A stretch of 64,000 nt of DNA from Streptomyces pluripotens (GTDB lineage Bacteria; Actinomycetota; Actinomycetes; Streptomycetales; Streptomycetaceae). Location: NCBI RefSeq assembly GCF_000802245.2, contig NZ_CP021080.1:124001-188000 (forward strand). Reading direction: 5' to 3'. Positions within the stretch are counted from its first letter, which is position 1; each line of letters starts with the position of its first letter. The notes under the pieces are model-generated. The model was given only the letters and a program-made list of their open reading frames with translations. It ran no database searches and was not told the DNA's origin. Below, in pieces: positions 55,757-64,000 of the stretch. The position numbers and the translations under genes are program-made.

Positions 55757-55797
55757 GTGCCGCAACAGGCAACGTTCGCCCCGTCGCGGCACCTAGC
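55752..55797 (+). terminator. Hairpin at the end of the phosphatase gene
   Basis: 12-bp perfect stem (55752-55763 with 55786-55797) around a 22-base loop; the stop codon lies in the left arm. Confidence 0.65.
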
Positions 55798-56009
55798 TGC
55801 TGTGGCGTCTCCGCTCCGCCCACGGCATGGGGCTGCGCTCATCCGTGTCGGCACCGGCGTGCCGGCCGCGTCCGGCAGGCCCCGAGCGGTGCAGACCCGC
55901 CCGGGGCCCACAACCCGTCCCCACTGTCCGCGAAGGCCCATGGGACGGTGTTGCGGGTGTGGGCCCCGCCCCGAGTGGGGTAGGGCGGGACCACGCCCCG
56001 TTCTTGAGA

Positions 56010-56246
56010 TCAGCGGACCGGCTTCAGGTCGGTGATCTTGAGGGTTCTCAGGCCTGTCCGGACGTTGATTCCGGTGACCTCTGCATGCGGCCCGTCACTC
56101 CAGGTGAGCGTGATGCGGGTGGCGGCCAGACGAAGGCCTGCGGTGAGAGACGCTGCGGTGCGCAGGGTCTTGCCACCGTGCACAGGCACATGACCCGTTC
56201 CCCCAGTTTCTTCGCGGCCGGGTTGATCCCGGTCTTCGACAGACAT
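56010..56246 (-). CDS. Possible small protein, function unknown
   Basis: 78 residues from the ATG at 56246. A polar first half precedes LTAGLRLAATRITLTWSDGP and a short beta-like end (LRTLKITDLKPV). TWSDGP-type strings occur in small Streptomyces proteins, but I do not recognise a family. It is transcribed toward the phosphatase gene. Its start is uncertain; the frame stays open to 56378. Confidence 0.35.
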   Translation of the reverse strand: MSVEDRDQPGREETGGTGHVPVHGGKTLRTAASLTAGLRLAATRITLTWSDGPHAEVTGINVRTGLRTLKITDLKPVR

Positions 56247-56400
56247 AACGGCTTCACTGCTCGTGCATCGGTTCCCTTTCCCCTGTGTCTTCCCGATGTT
56301 TTCCCGGCGATTCGCGGCACTTGCGGCACAGGGAAGGTTTACCGAATTCAGGGCGGGTCCCCCCGCCTTTTCGGCCATTCTCGTTCAGGTGGTCGACACG

Positions 56401-56436
56401 GCCTTTCTGGCACCGGCCGCCTTTCTGGCACCGGCC
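56401..56436 (+). repeat. 18-bp tandem duplication
   Basis: GCCTTTCTGGCACCGGCC twice in a row, in the gene-free interval 56247-56668. Confidence 0.85.
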
Positions 56437-56668
56437 GCGCGGATCCCTCCGGGGGCACCTGGGTGCTGGGCCCGTCGTGGCCCGCGAGGGCGTGGACGCG
56501 CGCCGTCGTGGTGGCCGGGGCCTGCCAAGCGCGGGCGCGCCCGGGTCGACCAGCGCCCCGCTGCCGCCCGCCGTCCGAGCCGCACGCATGCACCCGAGCG
56601 CGGCTCGAACGGCGCGGCCCGGCCCGCGCTGCCGGCCGGGGGGCGCCCGACCCGTCGACGGCAGACCG

Positions 56669-56706
56669 GGGGCCGGGGTCCGGGAGGTGGGTCGGACCCC
56701 GGCCCC
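56669..56706 (-). terminator. Hairpin after the truncated methyltransferase gene
   Basis: 13-bp perfect stem (56669-56681 with 56694-56706), eight bases beyond the remnant's stop on the minus strand. Confidence 0.7.
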
Positions 56707-56713
56707 GGGTCTG

Positions 56714-56884
56714 TCACGGCTGGCGGGCGACCGCGCCGTACATCGCGGTGTCCTCGTCACGGATGTTCTTCTCGCCCGCGCCGTCGGGACGCCGCGTGCG
56801 CACCTGGACGATGTCCGGCTCGACCGGTTCCAGCCTCTCGAAGAACTCCTGAGCCTGGTCATGGGTGCGCAGCCGCATCGGCAT
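56714..56884 (-). pseudogene. C-terminal remnant of a DUF574 methyltransferase
   Basis: 56 codons reading RLRTHDQAQEFFERLEPVEP, then EDTAMYGAVARQP at the end. This is the C-terminal helix and strand of DUF574 (Methyltransf_19) SAM-dependent methyltransferases (usual ending ...FFxGLELVxPGxV...YxGVARKP). The intact relative lies at 57785-58582 on the other strand and ends VYVGVARKP. The methyltransferase core is missing; GAGGGGTG before the ATG might still allow expression of the fragment. Confidence 0.65.
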
Positions 56885-57036
56885 GTCCGGAACACCCCTC
56901 GGAGATGCGATGTCCGGCCCGTGGAGCCGCTAGATTCAACCGCCGGTGCGGGTCGTCCGCATCCGCCGGCGGTTCGCGGGCCCGTAGGGGTGCCGCGTCC
57001 ACCGCGTGTGCCGTCGCGCCGGGATTCGGGGGTGTC

Positions 57037-57693
57037 ATGGTCTGGTCGCTCAACCGGCGACGCCGCACCACGCCTGAACTCCCCGCTCCCGGGCGGTGCA
57101 CACCGAACCGGCACGTGCTGACCACGGAACGGCTGTTGCTGTTCACGCCCCGGAACCGGCTGGACGTGGCGGCGGCGCTCGCCGCGTGCGCGGACCCGGA
57201 AGCACAGCGGTGGCTCGGCAGCCAGGCGGACCGGGTCGTGCCCGATCCCGGCATCCGCCGGGCCCTGCTGCGGTGGCGTCCCGCCGGCGACGATGGCCGA
57301 CGGGTACCCCGCAAGCTGGCCGAGCCTTTCACGCCCGGGGCCGATGAGGCCTTGATCCTGGTCTGTGTGCGCAGGTCCGACCTCAGCTATGCCGGAGCCC
57401 TCGAACTGGAGAACCGCTCGGGCGAGATGGGCGGCTGGCTCGCGCCGGACTGTCGCGGCCAGGGACTGGGCGTGGAACTGTTCCGCGCGGGCGCCGCGCT
57501 CGCGCACACCCATGCCGGGCTGACCACGGTCCGGGCGGGCGCCGAACGCGGGAACACCGCGAGCCGGCGGGCCCTGGCCCGCGCGGGCTTCGTCCTGGAC
57601 GAGGGGCCGCCCCGGCACACCTTGCCCGACGGCCGGGTGGTCGACGCCGTCTGGCATCGGCACGACATCGCGACGGCGTCCCGCTGCCACTGA
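57037..57693 (+). CDS. GNAT family N-acetyltransferase
   Basis: 218 residues. After a basic start, TERLLLFTPR opens the acetyltransferase fold; APDCRGQGLGVELFRAGAAL carries the acetyl-CoA R/Q-x-x-G-x-G/A loop, and AERGNTASRRALARAGFVLD is motif B. The family acetylates amines or protein N-termini (RimJ-like). Ribosome site GGGGGTG before the ATG. It lies just before the intact DUF574 methyltransferase on the same strand, 91 bases apart. Confidence 0.85.
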   Translation: MVWSLNRRRRTTPELPAPGRCTPNRHVLTTERLLLFTPRNRLDVAAALAACADPEAQRWLGSQADRVVPDPGIRRALLRWRPAGDDGRRVPRKLAEPFTPGADEALILVCVRRSDLSYAGALELENRSGEMGGWLAPDCRGQGLGVELFRAGAALAHTHAGLTTVRAGAERGNTASRRALARAGFVLDEGPPRHTLPDGRVVDAVWHRHDIATASRCH

Positions 57694-57784
57694 CCCGTGC
57701 GGCTTCAACCACCTGCTGGAGCAAGGCCTCGGGCCAGCGCCCCAGCCTCTCACCCCCCACCGTCCACCATCCTGGAGAACCGAC

Positions 57785-58582
57785 GTGACAGAGACCGGAT
57801 TCAGCCCGGAGCGGATCGACACCAGCAGGCCGCACTCCGCGCGGATGTACGACTGGTTCTTGGACGGAAAGGACCACTACCCCGTCGACGCCGAGGCCGC
57901 GGCGGAGGTGTTGGAGCTGTTTCCGCACGTCAAAGACACGGCCTGGGCCAACCGGGAGTTCATGCACCGTGCCGCTCGCTTCGTCGCCCGCCAGGGCGTC
58001 AGCCAGTTCCTGGACGTGGGCACCGGTATCCCCACCGAACCGAATCTGCACCAGATCGTGCAGGAGGTCACCCCGAGCGCACGGGTGGTGTACGCGGACA
58101 ACGACCCGATCGTCCTGCGACATGCCGAAGCCCTGCTGCACGGGACCCCCGAGGGCCGAACCGCTTATCTGCACGTCGACATCCGCGAACCGGAGCGGAT
58201 CGTGGAGTACGCCCGTGAGCACCTGGATCTCAGTCGGCCCGTCGGCCTGTCCCTCATCGCGTTGCTCCCGTTCGTCACGGACGAACGGAACCCCTGCGGG
58301 ATCCTCCGGACCTTGTTGGAGCCCCTGGCGCCCGGCAGCCATCTGATGGTCTCTCACGTGAGCGCCGAGTTCGACCCGGAGGTCTGGGAACGCATCAAGG
58401 CCGTCTACCGTTCGGGCGGCACTCCCGTCCAGGCCCGGTCGCACGCCGAGGTGACCCGGTTCTTCGACGGCCTGGAGCTGTACGCGCCGGGTGTGGTGGC
58501 CGCCACGAGCTGGCGGGCCGAGCCGGGGATGCGCGTACGCGAGAAGCAGCCGGTGTACGTGGGAGTGGCGCGCAAACCCTGA
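57785..58582 (+). CDS. SAM-dependent methyltransferase, DUF574
   Basis: 265 residues; GTG with GGAG seven bases upstream. The family's opening PHSARMYDWFLDGKDHYPVD is complete, followed by FLDVGTGIPTEPN (SAM glycine motif), ARVVYADNDPIVL, and the ending VYVGVARKP. Members are very common in Streptomyces and poorly understood; substrate unknown. A C-terminal fragment of a second copy sits 900 bases upstream on the other strand. Confidence 0.92.
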   Translation: MTETGFSPERIDTSRPHSARMYDWFLDGKDHYPVDAEAAAEVLELFPHVKDTAWANREFMHRAARFVARQGVSQFLDVGTGIPTEPNLHQIVQEVTPSARVVYADNDPIVLRHAEALLHGTPEGRTAYLHVDIREPERIVEYAREHLDLSRPVGLSLIALLPFVTDERNPCGILRTLLEPLAPGSHLMVSHVSAEFDPEVWERIKAVYRSGGTPVQARSHAEVTRFFDGLELYAPGVVAATSWRAEPGMRVREKQPVYVGVARKP

Positions 58583-59008
58583 CCGCAAGGGTCCCCCGCT
58601 GGCCGTGGCACCCCTCACCCACCGGGCATCAGCCCGGCCGCGACCGTGGCCCCAGCTCCCGGCACGCCTTGGTGTCGGCCTCTTCTGGGTCGCCGGTGAC
58701 GGTCACCTGCTCGGCCGCGCGCCGCCGGCCTGAGCCGGTAGTGACGGCCTCGACGGAACGGACGGCGCCGGTGACGTCGTTGCCGCCGCGGACGTATCGA
58801 CTTGCGCCTCGGGCTCAAGCCCGAGGATCCGGCCTTCTCGACAGTGCGGACCAAGAACGGCGCCCGAGGCACTGCGGTCGGAGGACGGCGGTCAGAGCGG
58901 GACGGTCCGGCGGAGCGAGGACCCGTCGGTGTGCAGGGGCCCGGAATTAATGGAGTTCGTCGTGGCGGTGGCTCGGTTACAGTGACGGCCGAAACTGGAG
59001 GGGAGACG
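58583..59008. other. Gene-poor interval with one inverted repeat
   Basis: No convincing gene. CCTCGGGCTCAAGCCCGAGG at 58807-58826 is a tight hairpin, possibly a late terminator of the methyltransferase transcript. Confidence 0.5.
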
Positions 59009-59722
59009 ATGGTGCAGTTCAGGGCGGGGTCTACGGGGGGCAGGGCGCTCGTGGCCGCAGCACTGGTGACAGTGCTCGGCGGGTGCGGGCACTCGGCGGG
59101 CGGTGACGGGAAGAAGCCCGCTGGCGCATCACCGACCGCAACCGCAACCGCGCAGAGCACGGGAGTCGAGGACACTGCGGCTGCGAGCGGAGGTACGCTC
59201 GGTGCCGCGGGTTCCGCCTGCCGCCTGCCTGTCACCTTCGACGTCGCCGCAGGCTGGAAGGCCGAGGCGATCGATGCGGGTGCGGGGCTGTCGAAAGCGT
59301 CGAAGGGGTCCGACGGTGGCGCGAACGGGGACCTAGCCGAGGCCCTGCTCCACCAGGGTCCGGTCACGGCATCTTGCGAGGTCGACGCCAAGCCGGCCGG
59401 GAACATCGGCTTCCTGCGCGTGTGGACCGGCAAGACGGGCAAGGCCGACGCCGGTAGCGTACTGCGGGAGTTCGTCGCCGCGGAGGACAACGTCACCCAG
59501 GCGAAGTACCACTCGTTCAAGACCGGTGGCGGGCTCTCCGCCGTGGAAGTGACCTACCTCTACAAGAGCAAGCTCCTGGACGAGACGAAGAAGGAGTGCG
59601 CCTTCGCGGTCACCACTCCCAACGGTCCGGTCGTCCTGCACCTCGGTGGCATGGACACCGAGGAGCACGATGCGATGCTGCCCGCGTACGAACTCGCCAA
59701 GCAGACCCTCAAGGTCAGCTGA
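59009..59722 (+). CDS. Lipoprotein of unknown function
   Basis: 237 residues; AGGGGAG before the ATG at 59009, preferred over the in-frame ATG 69 codons earlier. Signal with lipobox LGGC (about 25-28), a Thr/Ala linker to 75, then a 160-residue domain (CRLPVTFDVAAGWKAEAID, FLRVWTGKTGKADAGSVLRE, AVEVTYLYKSKLLDETKKEC) that is a common Streptomyces lipoprotein fold without known function. Two Cys may form a disulfide. Confidence 0.75.
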   Translation: MVQFRAGSTGGRALVAAALVTVLGGCGHSAGGDGKKPAGASPTATATAQSTGVEDTAAASGGTLGAAGSACRLPVTFDVAAGWKAEAIDAGAGLSKASKGSDGGANGDLAEALLHQGPVTASCEVDAKPAGNIGFLRVWTGKTGKADAGSVLREFVAAEDNVTQAKYHSFKTGGGLSAVEVTYLYKSKLLDETKKECAFAVTTPNGPVVLHLGGMDTEEHDAMLPAYELAKQTLKVS

Positions 59723-60070
59723 GCCCCGCGTTCCCGCGTCGCGCCCGGTCCGTGGCACGGACCAGGCAGGTGTGCGCCGGGCAGGGGCGGCTCTGCGCTC
59801 TGCCGGAGCGGCGGCGGACCGGCGCACAGGCACAGGGAGACAGGTCGGACCGCAGTCTTCCCCGTCGCACGCCACGACGAACATCACACATAGGTATCGG
59901 ATATTTCGTGCCTCAAACTTCACACGAGGTACACACGTTGGCTAGGTTGACGCGAGGCAGCCCGGCTCAGCCCCGGTGAGCCGCCGTGTGGTCCGGCCCT
60001 GGAAGCTCGACCGTGCCCGGACGACGAACGGCCCAACTGCCCCGCGGGGCGAGGAAGGAGCACATCTTCC
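59723..60070. promoter_or_regulatory. Leader region of the NlpC/P60 gene
   Basis: No gene. 59880-59945 is AT-rich for this DNA and is the likely promoter area. I looked for the c-di-AMP (ydaO) riboswitch often found before such genes and saw no convincing match. Confidence 0.35.
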
Positions 60071-61657
60071 ATGGCGCCGGAGCGCAGCGACGAGGTGCGG
60101 CAGCGAGTCAACTCCCTCTACGATCAGGCCGAGGACGCGACCGGGAACTACAACGCGACCCGGGCCATGACGACCCGTACGCGCTCCCGGGGCGCTTCGC
60201 CGGCGGAACGGCCGGGGAAGCGCCCGGACCCTGTGCTTGATGAAGTGACGCGACAGTGGTTCGACATGGCACGGGCCAGACTCGGTCCGACTGTTCCGGC
60301 CGCGCTGCCTGCCGACCGACGGCCCGTCCCTCCAACCGTTCCGGCACTCCCCCGCGGCCGTAGGGAGGGTGTTCTCCCGGGCGGTGAGCGGGCAACTCCG
60401 GGAACAGGGCTGCCCGCAGGACGGCGACCCGAAGCGCTGGAGAGCGGCGCGAGCCACACGGCGACAGAATTCACGGCCGGCCCAGTGACGGCCCCCACGG
60501 GGCGGCCCCTGGCCGCCCCGGAGGGCGGCCAACCGGCACTACCTGGTGCACGGAGTCGCGAACTGCCCGCCGGGACAAGGGAACTGGGAACAGGGGAACT
60601 GGGAACAGGGGAACTGACCGGTCCCGGTGCGGCAACCGAACCGGTTGGCAGCGGCACCGCGGGTCCGCCGGCCCTCCCCGCCCGGATGCCGCTCGAACAC
60701 GGTGCGCCCTGGCCAGTGACCCAGCTGCCCGATCCCACCGGGCCACTGCCGTCACCGCCTAGGCCGAGTACGGCGGAACCGACCACCGCCACTTACGCCG
60801 AGACGGCCGTTCTCCCGGTGACCGCTCCGCCCGCTCCGCTCACTGCGCCCCTGCCCGCTGTTCCGCGGCCCGGCGCCGCCCCGCCCGGCCGCCCCGGGCC
60901 CGCCGTGGTCAAGGCCGGCAACCGGAGCAAGCTCACCGCAGCGCGTGACCTGCTCGCCCAGTACGCCGTCCAGTACGCTCCCCGCCCGACGCCCCCCGGC
61001 CCCGATGCCGGGTTCACGGCCGCGCAGACCTCCTGGGGCACCGGCGCGTGGCAGGAGGTCGGCCCCGCAGCGGCTCCGGCAGGTCAGGTTCCCGACTCGG
61101 CTTCCTTCGCTCAGCCGGCCGACTCCTCGCCCACCACCGGCCCGCTCCCCCGCTCCGGTGCCCCCTCGGTCACGAGCGTCGCAACCACCGCAGCCCCAGC
61201 CCTCTACACCGGCTCTGCCCCAGATACCGGCTCTGCCCCAGCCCCGGACCCCGGGTCCCTCACGGGCCTCCCCGCACCCCTGTCCGTACCACCCCGTGTG
61301 GCGCGTGCCGCCAAGGCCGTCGCATTCGCCCGGGCGCAGATCGGTAAGCCGTGCGTGTGGGGTGCGACCGGGCCGGACTCCTATGACTGCTCCAGCCTGA
61401 TCCAGGCTGCGTGGAAGGCGGCCGGGGTCGTACTGCCGCGGGCCGCGCAGCAGCAGGCCCTCGCCGGTGCGCCGGTTGCGCCCGGCGACATGGAGCCCGG
61501 TGATCTCGTCCTCTTCTTCGACGACGACCGGCACGTTGGCCTCCACGTCGGCGACGGCGTCATGGTCCACGCGCCGGGGCCGGGGGCGTCGATCCGCGAG
61601 GAGTCGCTCCACAGCGCCGGTGAGGCGGCGATCCACCGGATCGTCAGGCCCGCCTGA
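60071..61657 (+). CDS. NlpC/P60 hydrolase with long disordered linker and no signal peptide
   Basis: 528 residues; AAGGAG 11 bases before the ATG. A short helical start (DEVRQRVNSLYDQAEDATGN) is like the first part of the coiled coil in secreted Streptomyces NlpC/P60 proteins, but no signal peptide precedes it and the coil soon breaks up. A 370-residue Pro/Ala/Thr/Gly-rich region follows, with 15-bp repeats at 60581-60610. The C-terminal NlpC/P60 domain is complete: nucleophile Cys in SYDCSSLIQA, His in HVGLHVGDG and a later His in VMVHAPG. It should cut the stem peptide of peptidoglycan; how it reaches the wall is unclear. Confidence 0.85.
   Translation: MAPERSDEVRQRVNSLYDQAEDATGNYNATRAMTTRTRSRGASPAERPGKRPDPVLDEVTRQWFDMARARLGPTVPAALPADRRPVPPTVPALPRGRREGVLPGGERATPGTGLPAGRRPEALESGASHTATEFTAGPVTAPTGRPLAAPEGGQPALPGARSRELPAGTRELGTGELGTGELTGPGAATEPVGSGTAGPPALPARMPLEHGAPWPVTQLPDPTGPLPSPPRPSTAEPTTATYAETAVLPVTAPPAPLTAPLPAVPRPGAAPPGRPGPAVVKAGNRSKLTAARDLLAQYAVQYAPRPTPPGPDAGFTAAQTSWGTGAWQEVGPAAAPAGQVPDSASFAQPADSSPTTGPLPRSGAPSVTSVATTAAPALYTGSAPDTGSAPAPDPGSLTGLPAPLSVPPRVARAAKAVAFARAQIGKPCVWGATGPDSYDCSSLIQAAWKAAGVVLPRAAQQQALAGAPVAPGDMEPGDLVLFFDDDRHVGLHVGDGVMVHAPGPGASIREESLHSAGEAAIHRIVRPA
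60581..60610 (+). repeat. 15-bp tandem duplication
   Basis: GAACTGGGAACAGGG twice, in frame (Glu-Leu-Gly-Thr-Gly units) in the linker. Confidence 0.85.
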
Positions 61658-61711
61658 ACCGCCAACAGACCCGTCCCCTCGCCGTGTGATGGGAAGGATC
61701 CCCCCACACCC

Positions 61712-61751
61712 CATAAGGGGTTACTGGGGACGTCATAAGCCCCCCTTATGA
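61712..61751 (+). promoter_or_regulatory. Stacked inverted repeats upstream of fprA
   Basis: CATAAGGGG (61712-61720) pairs with CCCCTTATG (61742-61750), and TCATAAG (61733-61739) pairs with CTTATGA (61745-61751); the two alternatives compete for the same right arm. TTAGGTGTGCCTTAGTTTAGG follows at 61779-61799, with only one half resembling the IdeR/DmdR iron box. Confidence 0.4.
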
Positions 61752-61843
61752 GGTCATAGGTCGGACCCCCGTACCGACTTAGGTGTGCCTTAGTTTAGGC
61801 TTCCCGATCAAGCGCCCCGTTCACGCTCGAAGGGAACCTGATC

Positions 61844-63208
61844 ATGCCGCGCCCCCTGCGGGTAGCCATCGTCGGAGCCGGCCCTGCCGGCATCTACGCC
61901 GCCGACGCCCTGCTCAAGTCCGACGTGGCCGCCGACCCCGGCGTCTCCATCGACCTCTTCGAGCGGATGCCCGCACCGTTCGGCCTGATCCGGTACGGCG
62001 TCGCGCCCGACCACCCTCGGATCAAGGGCATCGTCACCGCCCTGCACCAGGTGCTCGACAAGCCGCAGGTCCGCCTGTTCGGCAACGTCGACTACCCGAC
62101 CGACATCAGCCTGGACGACCTGCGCGCCTTCTACGACGCGGTCGTCTTCTCCACCGGAGCAATGGCCGACCGGGAACTACCCATCCCCGGTATCGAGCTG
62201 GACGGTTCCTACGGTGCCGCCGACTTCGTCTCCTGGTACGACGGCCACCCGGACGTCCCGCGCACCTGGCCGCTCCAGGCCGAGAAGGTGGCCGTACTCG
62301 GCGTCGGCAACGTCGCGCTCGACGTCGCCCGGATCCTCGCCAAGACCGCGGACGAGCTGCTGCCCACCGAGATCCCGCCGAACGTCCACCACGGTCTGCG
62401 GGCCAACAAGGCCGTGGAGATCCATGTCTTCGGCCGCCGCGGCCCGGCACAGGCCAAGTTCAGCCCGATGGAACTGCGCGAGCTGGATCACTCACCCAAC
62501 ATCGAGGTGATCGTCGACCCCGAGGACATCGACTACGACGAGGGCTCGATCGAGACCCGGCGCGGCAACAAGCAGGCCGACATGGTCGCCAAGACCCTGG
62601 AGAACTGGGCGATCCGAGACGTCGGCAACCGCCCCCACAAACTGTTCCTGCACTTCTTCGAGTCTCCCTCAAAGATCCTGGGCGAGGACGGCAAGGTGGC
62701 CGGGCTGCGCACGGAACGCACCGCCCTCGACGGCACCGGCAACGTCAAGGGCACCGGCGACTACAAGGACTGGGACGTCACCGCCGTCTACCGGGCGGTC
62801 GGCTACCTGTCCGAGAAGCTGCCCAAGCTGCCCTGGGACCTCGCCTCCGGAACCGTCCCGGACGAGGGCGGCCGGGTGATCGAGGAAGGCGGCGGCCACC
62901 TCCAGTCCACGTACGTCACCGGCTGGATCAGACGCGGTCCGATCGGCCTCATCGGCCACACCAAGGGCGATGCCAACGAGACCGTGGCAAACCTGCTGGA
63001 CGACTACGCCAACGGCCGGCTGCACGCCCCGGCCTCGCCCGCGCCAAAAGCCGTGGACGCGTTCCTCGCCGAGCGCGATGTCCGCTTCACCACCTGGGAG
63101 GGCTGGTACCGGCTGGACGCCGCCGAGCGGGCGCTGGGCGAACCGCAGGGCCGCGAGCGCGTGAAGATCGTCGAGCGCGAGGACATGCTCAGGGAGAGCG
63201 GGGCGTAG
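61844..63208 (+). CDS. fprA: Ferredoxin-NADP+ reductase FprA (adrenodoxin reductase type)
   Basis: 454 residues. VAIVGAGPAGIYAADALL is the FAD-binding Rossmann site at the start, FGLIRYGVAPDHPRIKGI the family signature, and VLGVGNVALDVARIL the NADP site (about 149). GWIRRGPIGLIGHTKGDANE is the C-terminal FAD/flavin-contact block. FprA passes electrons from NADPH to ferredoxin for P450s and for iron release; the window's two P450s need such a partner, but no link is proven. GAAGGGA before the ATG. Confidence 0.95.
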   Translation: MPRPLRVAIVGAGPAGIYAADALLKSDVAADPGVSIDLFERMPAPFGLIRYGVAPDHPRIKGIVTALHQVLDKPQVRLFGNVDYPTDISLDDLRAFYDAVVFSTGAMADRELPIPGIELDGSYGAADFVSWYDGHPDVPRTWPLQAEKVAVLGVGNVALDVARILAKTADELLPTEIPPNVHHGLRANKAVEIHVFGRRGPAQAKFSPMELRELDHSPNIEVIVDPEDIDYDEGSIETRRGNKQADMVAKTLENWAIRDVGNRPHKLFLHFFESPSKILGEDGKVAGLRTERTALDGTGNVKGTGDYKDWDVTAVYRAVGYLSEKLPKLPWDLASGTVPDEGGRVIEEGGGHLQSTYVTGWIRRGPIGLIGHTKGDANETVANLLDDYANGRLHAPASPAPKAVDAFLAERDVRFTTWEGWYRLDAAERALGEPQGRERVKIVEREDMLRESGA

Positions 63209-63397
63209 CGCCCGCACGGCCTGCCAGGGCTCCGGTGTGGACGCCGGTCACGGTGTCCACCGCCCCGGCACCGGACACCGAGCCGTTCCTCGCACCGGGC
63301 ACGTGCGGCCAGGTCGGAGGTGACGGGAGCCAGGGGCGGGTCGACGTGCCCGGGAGCCGACAGGACAAGGTGCCGTTCCGGGGCTTGAATGGGGCGT

Positions 63398-64000
63398 ATG
63401 GGTGTTCGGCGCACGACAGCACACCGAAACGCCGCGGAACACCGTCTGCCGCGTTCACGGACCGTGATCACCGCGTCCGCCCTCGCCCCGCTGCTGCTTC
63501 TCGGCCCTGCGACGTTGCCCCGCGCCGCTCCTCCTCCACAACCGCCCCCGCAGCTGTCCGCCGCTGCCGTGGACCGCGCAGTCGGCAGGCTCGACGGCCT
63601 CATCCGGGACGGGATGCGGCAGACCGGCGTGCCGGGTGTCGCGGTAGCCGTTGTCTACCAGGACCGTGTGGTCTACCTGAAGGGCTTCGGCAAGCGCGAG
63701 GTGGGTCGGGATGCGACCGTGGGCCCGGATACGGTGTTCCAGCTGGCCTCGGTCTCCAAACCGCTCGCCTCCACGGTCGTCGCGGGCGCCGTCGGCAGCA
63801 AGGCGATCGGGTGGGACGATCCCGTGGCTCCGCACCTGCCCGGATTCGCGCTGCACGACCCGTGGGTGACCTCCCACGTCACCGTCGCCGACCTCTTCGC
63901 CCACCGCAGCGGCCTACCGGACCACGCCGGAGACCTCCTGGAGGACCTCGGCTACGACAGGGCGTACATCCTCCGTCATCTGCGCGAGGAGCCGCTCAAC
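63398..64000 (+). CDS. Serine hydrolase/beta-lactamase family protein (5' part)
   Basis: 201 codons, cut by the window end. Signal-like hydrophobic segment at about 22-40 after a basic start, Pro-rich linker, then a class C beta-lactamase fold: VPGVAVAVVYQDRVV and the catalytic S-x-x-K in LASVSKPLA (about residue 120). HRSGLPDH is the expected following block. Members are D-aminopeptidases, esterases or PBP-like enzymes; specificity cannot be told from this part. Confidence 0.85.
   Translation, partial: MGVRRTTAHRNAAEHRLPRSRTVITASALAPLLLLGPATLPRAAPPPQPPPQLSAAAVDRAVGRLDGLIRDGMRQTGVPGVAVAVVYQDRVVYLKGFGKREVGRDATVGPDTVFQLASVSKPLASTVVAGAVGSKAIGWDDPVAPHLPGFALHDPWVTSHVTVADLFAHRSGLPDHAGDLLEDLGYDRAYILRHLREEPLN

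Noticed and set aside
59723..60070. c-di-AMP (ydaO) riboswitch before the NlpC/P60 gene
   Set aside because: The conserved core segments of that riboswitch could not be found.
61779..61799. Full IdeR/DmdR iron box
   Set aside because: Only the left half matches; reported as a half site only.

Overview
The window is high-GC DNA with strong GC3 bias, GTG/TTG starts, stop/start overlaps and an actinomycete gene set: a conservon (cvn) operon with two P450s, a FurA-KatG pair, NlpC/P60 and PASTA proteins, SpoIIE-type phosphatase, DUF574 methyltransferase, secreted GH18/GH31 glycosidases and an FprA ferredoxin reductase. A Streptomyces chromosome is by far the best fit. No tRNA, rRNA, CRISPR array or replication origin was seen.

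Layout. 1-6.5 kb: 3' end of a HpnR-like radical SAM enzyme, an HPP membrane protein, two convergent DMT-type membrane proteins, an SGNH hydrolase, a decayed TetR fragment and a secreted polysaccharide deacetylase. 6.7-15.3 kb: efeO-efeB iron uptake pair (no efeU), a cell-surface phosphoesterase, remnants of a phosphotransferase-like and a beta-lactamase-like gene, then katG and its fur-type repressor. 15.6-27.5 kb: nucleotidyltransferase-like protein, acyltransferase 3, aldo/keto reductase, an MfnB/DUF556-like TIM barrel, FAD monooxygenase, lipoprotein, a large secreted beta-propeller and a GNAT/CelD-like protein. 28-37.4 kb: GH31 and GH18 secreted glycosidases (the latter behind tandem DasR-type sites), a small secreted protein, pyruvate carboxylase and a rhomboid-like membrane protein. 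38-43.5 kb: a complete conservon cvnABCD plus CYP157-like and CYP154-like P450s. 44-47.7 kb: an accessory cluster with an HNH-type lipoprotein, a translationally coupled cascade of three tiny or small ORFs (70, 132 and 28 aa), an XRE-TPR regulator and a divergent flavoprotein. 47.9-51.4 kb: an IS3-family element whose orfB is split by a 2.18-kb group II intron carrying its own maturase. 51.7-64 kb: aldo/keto reductase, PASTA lipoprotein, small secreted protein, membrane-anchored PP2C phosphatase, a truncated and an intact DUF574 methyltransferase, GNAT enzyme, lipoprotein, NlpC/P60 protein, FprA and the start of a serine hydrolase.

How the genes work together. Iron and peroxide handling recur (EfeOB, Fur-KatG, FprA). 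Polysaccharide breakdown is served by the secreted GH18, GH31 and deacetylase. The conservon is a membrane-associated signalling complex (sensor ATPase, roadblock, DUF742, small GTPase) coupled to two P450s. The most unusual points are the intron-in-transposon whose splice product restores a perfect transposase reading frame, the 28-residue hydrophobic peptide coupled to the DUF6415-like gene with a decayed duplicate 1.2 kb away, and the MfnB-like enzyme with altered catalytic positions. Several gene fragments (TetR, phosphotransferase, beta-lactamase, methyltransferase) mark this as a region of active gene decay.
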